This document shows, in pieces, positions 1 through 8,789 of a DNA stretch of 64,000 nt. Origin of the DNA: Roseateles_B sp041913905. Its GTDB lineage: Bacteria; Pseudomonadota; Gammaproteobacteria; Burkholderiales; Burkholderiaceae_C. The translations under genes were made by a program, and so were the position numbers. Positions within the stretch are counted from its first letter, which is position 1. Each line of letters begins with the position of its first letter. Below the pieces are notes generated by a model, which saw only the letters and a list, made by a program, of their open reading frames with translations, was not told the origin of the DNA and searched no databases. The DNA lies in assembly GCA_041913905.1 (NCBI GenBank), contig JAYSEK010000029.1:6772-70771 (forward strand), in the 5' to 3' direction.

Positions 1-3000
1 ATGGACTCCGCGCTCTGCGGTTTGACGGGCGTGCCGTCGTGCCGGCAGTGCTGCACGCCCAGCTTCACGTAGAGCAGGCGCAGGAAGTGCCAGACCTCGG
101 TGGTCGTGGCCACCGTGCTCTTGCGGCCACCGCGCGAGAGCCGCTGCTCGATGGCCACCGTGGGCGGAATGCCCCAGACGGCATCGACCTCCGGCCGCCC
201 CGCGGGCTGCACGATGGAGCGCGCATAGGCATTGAGCGATTCCAGGTAGCGGCGCTGCCCCTCGTTGAAGAGGATGTCGAAGGCCAGCGTGGACTTGCCC
301 GAGCCCGAGACGCCGGTGATGACGTTGAACTTGCCGCGCGGGATGGCCACGTCGACCGACTTCAGGTTGTGCTCGCGGGCGTTGACGATGCGGATGGACT
401 CCTCCGCCTGCGCGCGGCGGGCCCGGACCACGCTCTGCAGCGGCCGGCCTTCCTCCACCTGGGCCGCCGGCCGGTCCATGTGCAGGGCGTATTCGCGCAG
501 GGCCTCAGCGGTGTGCGAGGTGGGGTGCTCGCGCACCTCCTCCGGCGTGCCCTGGCAGACGAGGAGGCCGCCGTCCTCGCCGCCCTCGGGGCCGAGGTCG
601 ATCAGCCAGTCCGCCGCGCGGATCACGTCCAGGTTGTGTTCGATCAGGATCAGCGAATGCCCCGCGCCCAGCAGCTTGCGCATCGCCCGCATCAGCTTGG
701 CGATGTCGTCGAAGTGCAGGCCGGTGGTGGGCTCGTCGAAGAGGAAGAGCGTGCCCTTCTTCGCGACCGCCTGGCGGCTCTTGCTGGCGCTGCTCGCGGC
801 CTCGGCCAGGAAGCCGGCCAGTTTCAGGCGCTGGGCCTCGCCGCCCGAGAGCGTGGGCACGGGCTGGCCCAGGCGCACGTACTCGAGGCCCACGTCGAGG
901 ATGGGCTGCAGCTTGACGAGCACCTCGCGGTCATAACGGAAGAGGTGCACGGCCTCGCTGACGGTCAGCTCCAGCACCTCGGAGACCGAGAGCTCGCGCT
1001 CGTCGCGGATGATCTTGACGTCCAGGATCTCGGCGCGGAAACGGCGGCCGTCGCAGTCCGGGCAGCGCAGGTAGACGTCGGAGAGGAACTGCATCTCCAC
1101 ATGCTCGAAGCCCGAGCCGCCGCAGGTGGGGCAGCGCCCGTCGCCCGCGTTGAAGCTGAACATGCCGGCGCCGTAGCTGCGCTCCTGCGCCAGGGGCGTG
1201 GCGGCGAAGAGCTTGCGGATTTCGTCGAAGGCGCCCACATAGCTGGCCGGGTTGGAGCGTGCGGTCTTGCCGATGGGGGACTGGTCCACGAAGACGGCAT
1301 CGGCCAGCCAGTCCGCGCCCAGCAGGCGGTCGTGCGCGCCGGGCGCCTCGGTGGCCTGGCCGAAGTGGCGGGCCAGCGCGGGGTAGAGCACGTCCTGCAT
1401 CAGCGTGCTCTTGCCCGAGCCCGAGACACCGGTGACCACCACCATGCGCTGCAGCGGGAACTCCACGCTGACGTTCCTGAGGTTGTGCTCGCGGGCGCCC
1501 TCCAGGACCAGCCGCGGCGTGCCGGCGTCCACCGGCCGCTTCAGGCCCATGCCCACGTGCTTGCGCGCGCCGAGGTAGGCACCGGTGAGCGTGTCGGCCG
1601 AGCGGATGGACTCCGGCGTGCCGTCGAAGACGATGCTGCCGCCCTTCTCGCCCGGGCCGGGGCCCATGTCGATCAGGCGGTCCGCGGCCAGCATCACGGC
1701 CGGATCGTGCTCGACCACCACCAGCGTGTTGCCCGCGTCGCGCAGGCGGTGCATGGCCTGCACGATGCGGTTCATGTCCCGTGGGTGCAGGCCGATGCTG
1801 GGCTCGTCCAGCACGAAGAGCGTGTTCACCAGCGAGGTGCCCAGGGCCGTGGTGAGGTTGATGCGCTGCACCTCGCCGCCGGACAGCGTGCGGCTCTGGC
1901 GGTCCAGCGTGAGGTAGCCCAGGCCCACGTCGCAGAGGTATTTGAGCCGGTTGCGGATCTCCTCCAGCAGCAGCTTGAGCGCCTCGTCCAGCATCGTGGA
2001 GGGCAGCTGGAGCTCGTCCATGAAGCGGCGCAGGCGGTGCATGGGCAGCTGCATCAGGTCGTGCAGATGCAGGCCCGGCAGCGCTTCCAGCTGTTCGCGG
2101 CGCCAGGCCACGCCACTGGGCATGAAGCGCTGATCGGGCGGCAGCGCCGCGTCCGCCAGGGCCTTGGAGCCCACGCGCCACAGCAGGGCCTCGGTCTTGA
2201 GGCGCGCGCCGCGGCAGTCCGGGCATTCGGTATAGCTGCGGTACTTGGACAAGAGCACGCGGATGTGCATCTTGTAGGCCTTGCTCTCCAGGTATTCGAA
2301 GAAGCGATAGACGCCATACCACTGCTGGTTCCACTTGCCGTTCCAGTGCGGCGAGCCCTTGATGACCCAGTCCTTCTGCGCGGGCGTCAGCTGGCTCCAG
2401 GCGGTGTCGCGCGGGATGCCGGCCTCGCCGGCATGGCGCATCAGGTCGTCCTGGCACTCGGCCCAGGCCGGCGTCTGCAGGGGCTTGATGGCACCGGCGC
2501 GCAGGGTCTTCTTCTCGTCGGGGATCACGAGGCCCAGGTCCACGCCGATCACGCGGCCGAAGCCGCGGCAGGTCTCGCAGGCGCCCATGGCCGAGTTGAA
2601 GGAGAACAGCGCCGGCTGCGGATCTTGATAGCGCAGGTCGCTGTCGGGGCAGTGCAGGCCGGTGGAATAGCGCCAGACCTCGGGCGCCTGATCGTCGCTG
2701 CCGCCGGCATAGACGTTGAGGCGACCGCTGCCACGCTTCAAGGCCAGCTCGATGGCTTCCATGGCCCGCTGGGTGTCGACGCCCTGCATGCGGAAGCGGT
2801 CCGCCACCACATCAAGAATCTTGCGCTCTCCCGCCTCCCGCTCCATCTGCACCCGCGTGAAACCACTCGCCGCCAGCCACTGCTGCACCTGCTCCGCGCT
2901 GGTATTGGCCGGTAGCTCGACCGGGAAGGTCAGCACCAGTCTCGGATCATCCGCCAGCGTGCGGGCCTTCAGCTCCGCGAAGATGGTCTGCGCGGTGTCG

Positions 3001-3392
3001 TGCCGCACCGGCTGCGCGGTCTGGCGGTCGTGGAGCTCCGCGGCGCGGGCGAAGAGCAGCTTGAGGTGGTCGTTCAGCTCGGTCATCGTGCCGACCGTGG
3101 AACGCGAGGTGCGCACCGGGTTGGTCTGGTCGATGGCGATGGCCGGCGGCACGCCTTCCACCTTGTCCACCGCCGGCCGGTCCATGCGGTCCAGGAACTG
3201 GCGGGCGTAGGCGGAGAACGTTTCCACATAGCGGCGCTGGCCTTCGGCATAGAGCGTGTCGAAGACCAGGCTGGACTTGCCCGAGCCGCTGGGGCCGGTC
3301 ACCACCGTCAGCTCGTGGGTGGCGATGTCCAGATCCAGGTTCTTGAGGTTGTGCTGGCGGGCACCGCGAATCTTGATTTGACCGTCGGACAT
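1..3392 (-). CDS. uvrA: UvrA, double-length excinuclease ABC subunit A (3' end outside window)
   Basis: DNA-damage recognition ATPase of nucleotide excision repair, cytoplasmic. About 1130 residues are in view and the frame is still open at the window edge. The first unit has two ABC ATPase modules: Walker A GPSGSGKSS near residue 35 and GVSGSGKST near 655, each followed by LSGGE (near 505 and 845). Zinc CxxC pairs (CETC/CPDC and CPTC/CPDC) sit between them. At about residue 1000 a second UvrA starts afresh (NAREHNLKSVDVAIPRGKF, then GVSGSGKST, and RGGRKSTVATTTE). The gene is therefore a tandem fusion of two UvrA units, expected to reach about 1900 residues. The ATG at 3392 gives the usual UvrA N-terminus (IRGARQHNLKNLDLDI). 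No convincing LexA box was seen upstream. Family certain; the final length is inferred. Confidence 0.95.
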   Translation of the reverse strand, partial: MSDGQIKIRGARQHNLKNLDLDIATHELTVVTGPSGSGKSSLVFDTLYAEGQRRYVETFSAYARQFLDRMDRPAVDKVEGVPPAIAIDQTNPVRTSRSTVGTMTELNDHLKLLFARAAELHDRQTAQPVRHDTAQTIFAELKARTLADDPRLVLTFPVELPANTSAEQVQQWLAASGFTRVQMEREAGERKILDVVADRFRMQGVDTQRAMEAIELALKRGSGRLNVYAGGSDDQAPEVWRYSTGLHCPDSDLRYQDPQPALFSFNSAMGACETCRGFGRVIGVDLGLVIPDEKKTLRAGAIKPLQTPAWAECQDDLMRHAGEAGIPRDTAWSQLTPAQKDWVIKGSPHWNGKWNQQWYGVYRFFEYLESKAYKMHIRVLLSKYRSYTECPDCRGARLKTEALLWRVGSKALADAALPPDQRFMPSGVAWRREQLEALPGLHLHDLMQLPMHRLRRFMDELQLPSTMLDEALKLLLEEIRNRLKYLCDVGLGYLTLDRQSRTLSGGEVQRINLTTALGTSLVNTLFVLDEPSIGLHPRDMNRIVQAMHRLRDAGNTLVVVEHDPAVMLAADRLIDMGPGPGEKGGSIVFDGTPESIRSADTLTGAYLGARKHVGMGLKRPVDAGTPRLVLEGAREHNLRNVSVEFPLQRMVVVTGVSGSGKSTLMQDVLYPALARHFGQATEAPGAHDRLLGADWLADAVFVDQSPIGKTARSNPASYVGAFDEIRKLFAATPLAQERSYGAGMFSFNAGDGRCPTCGGSGFEHVEMQFLSDVYLRCPDCDGRRFRAEILDVKIIRDERELSVSEVLELTVSEAVHLFRYDREVLVKLQPILDVGLEYVRLGQPVPTLSGGEAQRLKLAGFLAEAASSASKSRQAVAKKGTLFLFDEPTTGLHFDDIAKLMRAMRKLLGAGHSLILIEHNLDVIRAADWLIDLGPEGGEDGGLLVCQGTPEEVREHPTSHTAEALREYALHMDRPAAQVEEGRPLQSVVRARRAQAEESIRIVNAREHNLKSVDVAIPRGKFNVITGVSGSGKSTLAFDILFNEGQRRYLESLNAYARSIVQPAGRPEVDAVWGIPPTVAIEQRLSRGGRKSTVATTTEVWHFLRLLYVKLGVQHCRHDGTPVKPQSAES

Positions 3393-3510
3393 CGTGGCGG
3401 GTCTCTGGCTGGAGGAGGCGGTCATTCTAGGGAGCGTCGTGGCACGAATCTGTCAGCAGACCACATGGCCCTGTCGGCACATCGGACGGCTGCGCCCTTC
3501 CCTCGTCCTG

Positions 3511-3543
3511 CCAGCGTCCTGCCAGCGTCCTGCCAGCGTCCTG
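3511..3543. repeat. Three tandem copies of an 11-bp unit
   Basis: The unit ccagcgtcctg occurs at 3511-3521, 3522-3532 and 3533-3543 without mismatch. A partial copy (tcgtcctg) precedes it. It lies in the uvrA upstream region; the role is unknown and simple slippage could have produced it. Confidence 0.9.
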
Positions 3544-3741
3544 CCGGTGCCCGGCCCTCGCCCCGACTCGTCACATCGGGCGCCCGCCAAGGCCAAGGCT
3601 TGCGCCGTGTCAAGACCTGCCCCCGGCCGAAATGCGGCGGGAAAGCAAATGCGGGGAACAGGCATTGCGCTGACGCCGTTCCAGGTGCAACATCACGCCC
3701 CGAGCGAACCTCAAATCAAGAGCAAGGGTTAACCCAGGGTT

Positions 3742-3862
3742 TGTTCACCTGCTGGCGCGGGGATGTCCACCCCGCACCTCAGGGAGGTGCCAAGGCGCTG
3801 GGTAGCCACCGCAAGGCACATGGCACATGGCAACTGGATTTGGCCAACCAAGCAGGTGAACA
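3742..3862 (+). ncRNA. Candidate structured 5' leader closing on the response-regulator RBS
   Basis: A perfect 12-bp inverted pair (tgttcacctgct at 3742-3753, agcaggtgaaca at 3851-3862) would close a loop of 97 nt. Inside are two more exact stems: gcgggg/ccccgc (3757-3762 with 3770-3775) and gcacctc/gaggtgc (3774-3780 with 3784-3790, loop of 3). The two inner stems share two bases, so they may be alternatives. The 3' arm of the outer stem contains the aggtga ribosome-binding site of the gene starting at 3867, so closing it would hide the start. No match to a riboswitch class I know was recognised. The base pairing is seen; the function is inferred. Confidence 0.45.
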
Positions 3863-3866
3863 GCTC

Positions 3867-4313
3867 ATGATGACAATCAGCTCGAACCGTTTTTCCAGAG
3901 GCATCAACGTCGCAGCCGAGGCCACCCGCACGCACGTGCTGCTGGTCGAGGACAACCCCATCAACCAGGTCGTCGCACTGGAGTTCCTGTCGCTGATGGG
4001 CCTGCGCGGCCGCCTGGCCAGCAACGGTCTGGAGGCCGTCGACGCCTGCATCCAGGCCGCCCCCGACCTGGTGCTGATGGACATCCAGATGCCCGGCATG
4101 GACGGCCTGGAATGCGCGCGCCGGCTGCGCCAGCTGCAGGCCCGCGCCGAGCTGCCCCATTTCCCCATCCTGGCCCTGACGGCCCACGCGCTGGAAAGCG
4201 ACGTCAAGGCCAGCCTCGCCGCCGGCATGGACGAGCATCTCACCAAGCCCCTGGACTTCATGGCCCTGCGCGGCCGCCTGTACCACTGGCTGGGACACGA
4301 GGCCACGCAGTAA
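3867..4313 (+). CDS. Single-domain response regulator (CheY-like receiver)
   Basis: A 148-residue protein made of one receiver domain and a short basic N-terminal tail, with no output domain. Motifs: HVLLVEDNPINQV (acidic pocket and the hybrid-kinase-type EDNPIN signature), phospho-acceptor Asp in LVLMDIQMPGMDG, Thr in ALTAHAL and Lys in HLTKPLD. The VEDNPINQ and MPxMDG signatures resemble receivers that work with hybrid histidine kinases in phosphorelays. No kinase is adjacent, so its partner is elsewhere. The start chosen has AGGTGA nine bases upstream; a second ATG follows immediately. The leader can fold so as to cover this RBS. Family certain, pathway unknown. Confidence 0.9.
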   Translation: MMTISSNRFSRGINVAAEATRTHVLLVEDNPINQVVALEFLSLMGLRGRLASNGLEAVDACIQAAPDLVLMDIQMPGMDGLECARRLRQLQARAELPHFPILALTAHALESDVKASLAAGMDEHLTKPLDFMALRGRLYHWLGHEATQ

Positions 4314-4394
4314 GCCCGCCGGCAGCCGCCTCGGCTGCCCTTCGCCCCGCGAGGCGCCCCGCCTCGCCATAATGCGCGGCCAAGGAGTGTGGCC

Positions 4395-5039
4395 GTGATC
4401 GAAATCCCCAAACTGAGCAAGCCCGCGGGCGAGGACAAGGCGCCGCGCTGGTTCCATGTGGCCGTGGCCCTGAGCATGCTGCTGAGCGCCGGCGCCGCCC
4501 TGGTCTCCGCGCTCAAGACCAGCGCCACCATGCAGGCCCTGGTGGACCAGAACGCACGCCTGGTCAAGGCGGGGTCCACGCCCATCCTGCAGCACTATTC
4601 CGGCAATATCAGCAAGGAAGGCGAACGCGTGCTGCGTGTCTGGGTCGAAAACGTCGGCACCGGACCAGCCCGCGTCGTTTGGTTCGACCTGCGCTTCAAA
4701 GGTCAGCCCATGGCCGACGTCAGCGACTTGCCACGCATGGCTGCTGCAGCCGCCAGCCAGCCCATGGCCAACGGTGACAGCTTTCCCTTCGTCAGAAGCA
4801 CCATTGCCGGCCATGTGCTGGCTGCCGGCCATGAGCGCCGCGTGTTCGAGTCCCGCTGGAAAGACATGAAGGAACCCGCCAGCCAGGGTGCTTATGAGCT
4901 GGTGGACCAGCAGCTGCGAAGCGTGAGTGCCGAGGCCTGCTACTGCTCCGTGTTCGACGAATGCTGGCAGACCGATTTCGGCCCCACCCTGCCCAAGCCG
5001 GTGGCCAGCTGCGAGCGCGCCAGGCCTGGCAAGGGCTGA
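4395..5039 (+). CDS. Hypothetical membrane-anchored protein
   Basis: A 214-residue protein of no family I recognise. Residues about 15-37 form one hydrophobic segment (FHVAVALSMLLSAGAALVSAL), followed by about 175 soluble, probably periplasmic residues. The soluble part includes the stretch VLRVWVENVGTGPARVVWFD, which reads like a beta-sandwich strand pair, and three to four cysteines near the C-terminus (EACYCSVFDEC). GTG at 4395 is preferred to GTG at 4389, because AAGGA lies eight bases before the former and only two before the latter. It converges with the hydrolase gene, four bases away. Confidence 0.75.
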   Translation: MIEIPKLSKPAGEDKAPRWFHVAVALSMLLSAGAALVSALKTSATMQALVDQNARLVKAGSTPILQHYSGNISKEGERVLRVWVENVGTGPARVVWFDLRFKGQPMADVSDLPRMAAAAASQPMANGDSFPFVRSTIAGHVLAAGHERRVFESRWKDMKEPASQGAYELVDQQLRSVSAEACYCSVFDECWQTDFGPTLPKPVASCERARPGKG

Positions 5040-5043
5040 GCCC

Positions 5044-5898
5044 TCAAGCGCCCTCCAGAAAGCGCCGCACCAGTTCCAGCTGCGCCGGCACGTTGAGCGC
5101 GGGCGCATGGCCGCAGCCGGGAATGGTGGCCACCGCTGCGCAGGGGCCGCGCACCCGCATGGCTTCGGCGGTTTCCACCAGCAGCAGGTCCGAGTCCTCG
5201 CCGCGCAGGCACAGCACGGGCAGGCTGAGGCTGTCCCACTCGGCCCAGCGCTCGTAGTCGTCGGGCCGGGTGATGAACTGGCGGACCATGGCCGGGTCGT
5301 AGTGCGGCGTCACGCGGCCGTCGGGCAGGCGGCGCATGGACGTTTCCGTCAGATGGCGCCACTGGGCGTCGCTGAGCCAGCCATAGGGCTTGTAGACCTG
5401 GCGGAAGTACTGCTCCAGCTCGCTCAGCGTGTCGAAGGCCTGCGGGTTGCCCGCGTAGGCGCGGATGCGCGCGATGGCAGGCGCCGCCAGCGAAGGGCCG
5501 TTGTCGTTGAGCACCAGGCGTTCGATGCGCCCCCGCAGCGTGGTGGCCGCCGCGACGGTGCCGATGGCGCCGCCCATGGACGTGCCCACCCAATGAAAAC
5601 GCTCCAGCTGCAGCTGGTCCACCAGCTCGGTGGCCAGGCGCACGTAGAAGTCCAGGCAGTACTCACGGTCGGGGTCCGGACTCCATTGCGAGAGGCCGCG
5701 GCCCAGCGTGTCCGGGCAGATCACGCGATAGCGCTCGCCGAGGTAGGCGGCCAGCGGATCCATGTCCCGCCCCGTGCGCGCCAGGCCGTGCCAGGCGATC
5801 ACCACGGGCCCGTCCGCCGGGCCCCAGTCGATGTAGTGGATCTCGCGGCCCGCGCAGCGCAGGTAATGGGACGTGAAGCCCGCGGAGGTGACGCTCAT
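5044..5898 (-). CDS. Alpha/beta hydrolase at the end of the LIV-type transporter operon
   Basis: A 284-residue alpha/beta-hydrolase-fold enzyme, probably cytoplasmic (no signal peptide). Motifs: oxyanion region AWHGLARTG, nucleophile elbow GTSMGG (Ser), a C-terminal acid in LRGEDSDLL, and catalytic His in IPGCGHAPAL. These fit an ester, lactone or C-C bond hydrolase; the substrate cannot be read from sequence. Its ATG overlaps the stop of livM by four bases (ATGA), so it is translationally coupled to a branched-chain-type ABC importer. That suggests it acts on the imported compound. Its presence argues that the transporter substrate may not be a plain amino acid; this is inference. Confidence 0.88.
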   Translation of the reverse strand: MSVTSAGFTSHYLRCAGREIHYIDWGPADGPVVIAWHGLARTGRDMDPLAAYLGERYRVICPDTLGRGLSQWSPDPDREYCLDFYVRLATELVDQLQLERFHWVGTSMGGAIGTVAAATTLRGRIERLVLNDNGPSLAAPAIARIRAYAGNPQAFDTLSELEQYFRQVYKPYGWLSDAQWRHLTETSMRRLPDGRVTPHYDPAMVRQFITRPDDYERWAEWDSLSLPVLCLRGEDSDLLLVETAEAMRVRGPCAAVATIPGCGHAPALNVPAQLELVRRFLEGA

Positions 5899-6992
5899 GC
5901 CTGCTCCTTGCTCGATGCCTTCAGCGCCCGCCGTGCCGAGCGCAGCCGCAAACCGCCGACGATGCCCGCCGGGAAGTGATAGACCGCGAGCACAAAGAGC
6001 AGGCCCAGCCACAGCAGCCAGCGATCCGGCGAAATCAGCGCGGCCAGCACCGGCACGCCCTCCACCGCGGCGGCGCCCAGGCGCATCAGGTCCTGCAGAT
6101 AGGCCTGGGCCCCCATGAAGAGCACGCTGCCCACCACCGCGCCGTAGATGCTGCCCATGCCGCCGATCACGCAGATCAGCAGCACGTCCAGCATCAGCTC
6201 CAGCGAGAGCGAGGTGTCCGGCCCGTTGTAGCGCAGCCAGAGCGCCAACATGGCGCCGGCCAACGTGGCGAACAGCGCGGCCAGCACATTGGCCCAGGTG
6301 CGGTAGACGACGGTGCGGTAGCCGATGGCCTCGGCCCGGAAGTCGTTCTCGCGGATGGCCTGCAGCACGCGGCCGAAGGGCGAGTTGACGATGCGCAGCA
6401 TCAGCAGGGTCAGTGCAATGGCGCTGGCGCACAGCAGATAGTAGGCGGCAAAGCGCCCGTCGATGCTGGCGCCCAGGAAGGGCTCGTCCAGGAACTCCGT
6501 GCCCGGCCGCAGCAGCTCGGGCACCTGGAAGCTCAGCCCGTCCTCGCCACCGGTGAACTCGGACAGCTGCGAAGCCAGGCCCAGGAAGGCCGAGGCCACG
6601 GCCAGCGTGATCATCGCGAAGAACAGCGCCTTGACCCGCAACGAAAAGAGACCGACCAGCAGCGACAGCAGCAGGCTCACGCCGAGAGCCACCCCGACGC
6701 CCACCGCCAGCGAGGCCCAGCTCGGGCCCATCTGGGCGCTTGCAATGGCCACGCCATAAGCCCCGATGCCGAAGAACAGGGTGTGGGCGAAGCTCACGAT
6801 GCCCGTGTAGCCCAGAAGCAGGTCGTAGCTGGCCACAAGCACGATGAACACGAGGATCTTGGCCGCCACGTTCAGCGCCTTGATGCCGGGAAAGAGGAAG
6901 GGCGTCAGCAGCAGGCCGAGCACGCAGGCCGCCAGCAGCAGGGCCAGCAGCCGGCTGCGCGGCAGGTCATGGGAGAGCAGTGCGCGCAGCAT
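5895..6992 (-). CDS. livM: Branched-chain-type ABC transporter permease (LivM-like)
   Basis: A 365-residue inner-membrane permease with about eight to ten hydrophobic segments, of the HAAT (hydrophobic amino acid) ABC importer family. Typical LivM sequence is seen: GYTGIVSFAHTLFFGIGAYG near residue 70, AIRENDFRAEAIGY near 230 (the cytoplasmic loop contacting the ATPases), and GGMGSIYGAVVGS near 300. It pairs with LivH. Its ATG overlaps the livH stop (TGATG), and its stop overlaps the hydrolase start (ATGA). Substrate unknown. Confidence 0.93.
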   Translation of the reverse strand: MLRALLSHDLPRSRLLALLLAACVLGLLLTPFLFPGIKALNVAAKILVFIVLVASYDLLLGYTGIVSFAHTLFFGIGAYGVAIASAQMGPSWASLAVGVGVALGVSLLLSLLVGLFSLRVKALFFAMITLAVASAFLGLASQLSEFTGGEDGLSFQVPELLRPGTEFLDEPFLGASIDGRFAAYYLLCASAIALTLLMLRIVNSPFGRVLQAIRENDFRAEAIGYRTVVYRTWANVLAALFATLAGAMLALWLRYNGPDTSLSLELMLDVLLICVIGGMGSIYGAVVGSVLFMGAQAYLQDLMRLGAAAVEGVPVLAALISPDRWLLWLGLLFVLAVYHFPAGIVGGLRLRSARRALKASSKEQA

Positions 6993-8029
6993 CAGCGGAC
7001 TCCCACCGGGTAGAGACCCTGCGGCCGCCACATCAGCACCGCCACCATCAGTCCGATGTTGGAGAACAGCGCCGCCTTGGGCCACAGGAAGCCGCAATAG
7101 TTGGCCATCAGGCCCACGGCCAGCGCCCCCACGAAACAGCCCAGCGTCGATCCCAGGCCGCCGATGATGATGACGATGAAGATCAGCGTGTTGACCTGCG
7201 CGCCGATCTGCGGTGTGACGCCCTGCTGGTACAGGCCCCACATCACGCCGCCCAGGCCGGCCAGTGCCGAGCCAGCCACAAAGACCGCGACGAAGAGCCG
7301 GCGGATGCGATAGCCCAGGCTCTCCACCATCTCGCGGTCCTGCACGCCGGCGCGGATCAGCAGGCCCAGCTTGGTCCGGTTGAGCACCCACAGCAGCGCC
7401 ACGAAGACCGCCAGCCCCAGCACCACCGCCAGCAGGCGGAACTTCTCGATGGCGACGTCGCCCAGCAGCAGCGAGCCGCGCAGCCCTTGCGGCACCGGCA
7501 GCGGCACCAGCTGCGCGCCCCACAGCAGCTTGATGCATTCCTCGCCGATGATCATGCCGCCCATGGTGATCAGGATCTGCTTGAGGTGCATGCCATAGAC
7601 CGGCCGCACCAGCACGCGCTCGAACAGCAGTCCGACGGCGCCGGCCACGGCCATGCCGGCCAGGCTGGCCAGCCCCACGGCCACCAGATTGGCGGCCAGG
7701 CTGCTGCCTTCGCCCGTCCAGGCGCTCATGCCGCCCATCACCGTGGTGGCCATGAAGGCGCCCAGCGCGATGAAGACGCCGTGGCCGAAGTTCAGCACGT
7801 CCATCAGGCCGAAGACCAGCGTGAGGCCGGAGGCGATGATGAAGATGATCAGGCCCATGGCCAGGCCAGCCAGGGTCAGCGTGGCCCAGCTGCTGGCGCT
7901 GCCGACCAACGGCAGGGCCAGGACCGCGAGACCCAGCAGCAGCGCCAGCGGCTGCCAGTCGAGGCTCAGTCCAGGGCCTTGCGAACGCAGGACGGCCGGC
8001 GTGCCGGGGGATGACATGGGGATGCTCAT
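6992..8029 (-). CDS. livH: Branched-chain-type ABC transporter permease (LivH-like)
   Basis: A 345-residue integral membrane permease, partner of LivM in an ABC importer. It begins with a 40-residue cytoplasmic or leader segment, then about eight hydrophobic helices. LivH landmarks: LVFGLMDVLNFGHGVFIALG near residue 75, QILITMGGMIIGEE near 155, and GGLGSTLGCFVGALAVG near 295. The ATG at 8029 has GAGGAGGG about seven bases upstream. It lies 13 bases after livF and overlaps livM. Confidence 0.93.
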   Translation of the reverse strand: MSIPMSSPGTPAVLRSQGPGLSLDWQPLALLLGLAVLALPLVGSASSWATLTLAGLAMGLIIFIIASGLTLVFGLMDVLNFGHGVFIALGAFMATTVMGGMSAWTGEGSSLAANLVAVGLASLAGMAVAGAVGLLFERVLVRPVYGMHLKQILITMGGMIIGEECIKLLWGAQLVPLPVPQGLRGSLLLGDVAIEKFRLLAVVLGLAVFVALLWVLNRTKLGLLIRAGVQDREMVESLGYRIRRLFVAVFVAGSALAGLGGVMWGLYQQGVTPQIGAQVNTLIFIVIIIGGLGSTLGCFVGALAVGLMANYCGFLWPKAALFSNIGLMVAVLMWRPQGLYPVGVR

Positions 8030-8042
8030 GCGTCGTCCCTCC

Positions 8043-8789
8043 TCATTGATGGGCCGCGAGCGACAGCCCCAGCAGGCGCTGCTGCAGGGCTTCGTCGGCG
8101 GCCAGGTCGGCCATGCGGCCGGCGTGCACCACGCGGCCGTCGTCCATCACCGCCACGCCGTCACCCAGCTGGCGGGCCATGTGGAAGTTCTGCTCCACCA
8201 GCAGCACCGTGCTGCGGCTGCGCTTGAGTTCCTGGAGCGACTCGATCAGGTTCTGCACGATGGCCGGCGCCAGGCCCTTGGAGGGCTCGTCGATCAGCAG
8301 CAGCCGGCGCGGCTCGATCAGCGCGCGCGCGATGGCCAGCATCTGCTTCTGCCCGCCCGAGAGCTTGCCGGCCGGGTAGTGCCAGAACTTCTTCAGCGCG
8401 GGGAAGAGGCCGAAGAGCCAGTCCAGCCGATTGCCGTCCAGTTGCTCCAAACGGCTCGCGTCGCGGGCGGCCAGCAGCAGGTTCTCCGCCACGCTCAGCG
8501 CGGCGAAGATGCCCATGCTCTCGGGCACGTATGCGATGCTGCGCCGGGCGATCTCCGGCGTGGGCAGCTGCGTCCCGGGACCGCCGATGGGCTGACCATC
8601 CAGCAAGACCTGACCCTCGCTGGGCTGCCACAAGCCCATGATGCTGCGCAGGGTCGTGGTCTTGCCCGCGCCGTTGCGGCCCAGGAGCAGGGTCAGCTCG
8701 CCCTCCGGCACCACGAGGTCCACGCCATGCAGGATGTGATATGCGCCGATGCGGGTGTGCACCCCGCGCAGTTCCAGCAAGGGCTTCAT
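8043..8789 (-). CDS. livF: Branched-chain-type ABC transporter ATPase (LivF-like)
   Basis: A 248-residue ABC ATPase that energises the LivHM permease pair. Walker A GRNGAGKTT (residues 37-45), signature LSGGQKQ near 143, Walker B LLLIDEPSKGLAP near 163, and switch His in LLVEQNFHMA. The YVPESMGIFAALSVAENL segment is typical of LivF. Its start overlaps the livG stop (ATGA, 8786-8789). It carries one copy of the 12-mer AAGACCTGACCC, read on the opposite strand. Confidence 0.94.
   Translation of the reverse strand: MKPLLELRGVHTRIGAYHILHGVDLVVPEGELTLLLGRNGAGKTTTLRSIMGLWQPSEGQVLLDGQPIGGPGTQLPTPEIARRSIAYVPESMGIFAALSVAENLLLAARDASRLEQLDGNRLDWLFGLFPALKKFWHYPAGKLSGGQKQMLAIARALIEPRRLLLIDEPSKGLAPAIVQNLIESLQELKRSRSTVLLVEQNFHMARQLGDGVAVMDDGRVVHAGRMADLAADEALQQRLLGLSLAAHQ

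Larger units (their letters stand above)
3393..3866. promoter_or_regulatory. Divergent uvrA / response-regulator intergenic region
   Basis: This 474-base non-coding stretch separates uvrA (minus) from the response regulator (plus). It must contain promoters for both, but no clear -35/-10 pair could be assigned. It holds a triple 11-bp direct repeat (3511-3543) and, near the response-regulator start, a strongly structured leader (3742-3862). The open frames crossing it look like shadows: they carry no recognisable domain. Confidence 0.5.

Noticed and set aside
39..2915. A 958-codon plus-strand open frame across uvrA
   Set aside because: It lies antisense to the UvrA frame, has no domain, and is composed of His/Gln/Ala/Arg-rich sequence typical of antisense frames in GC-rich DNA.
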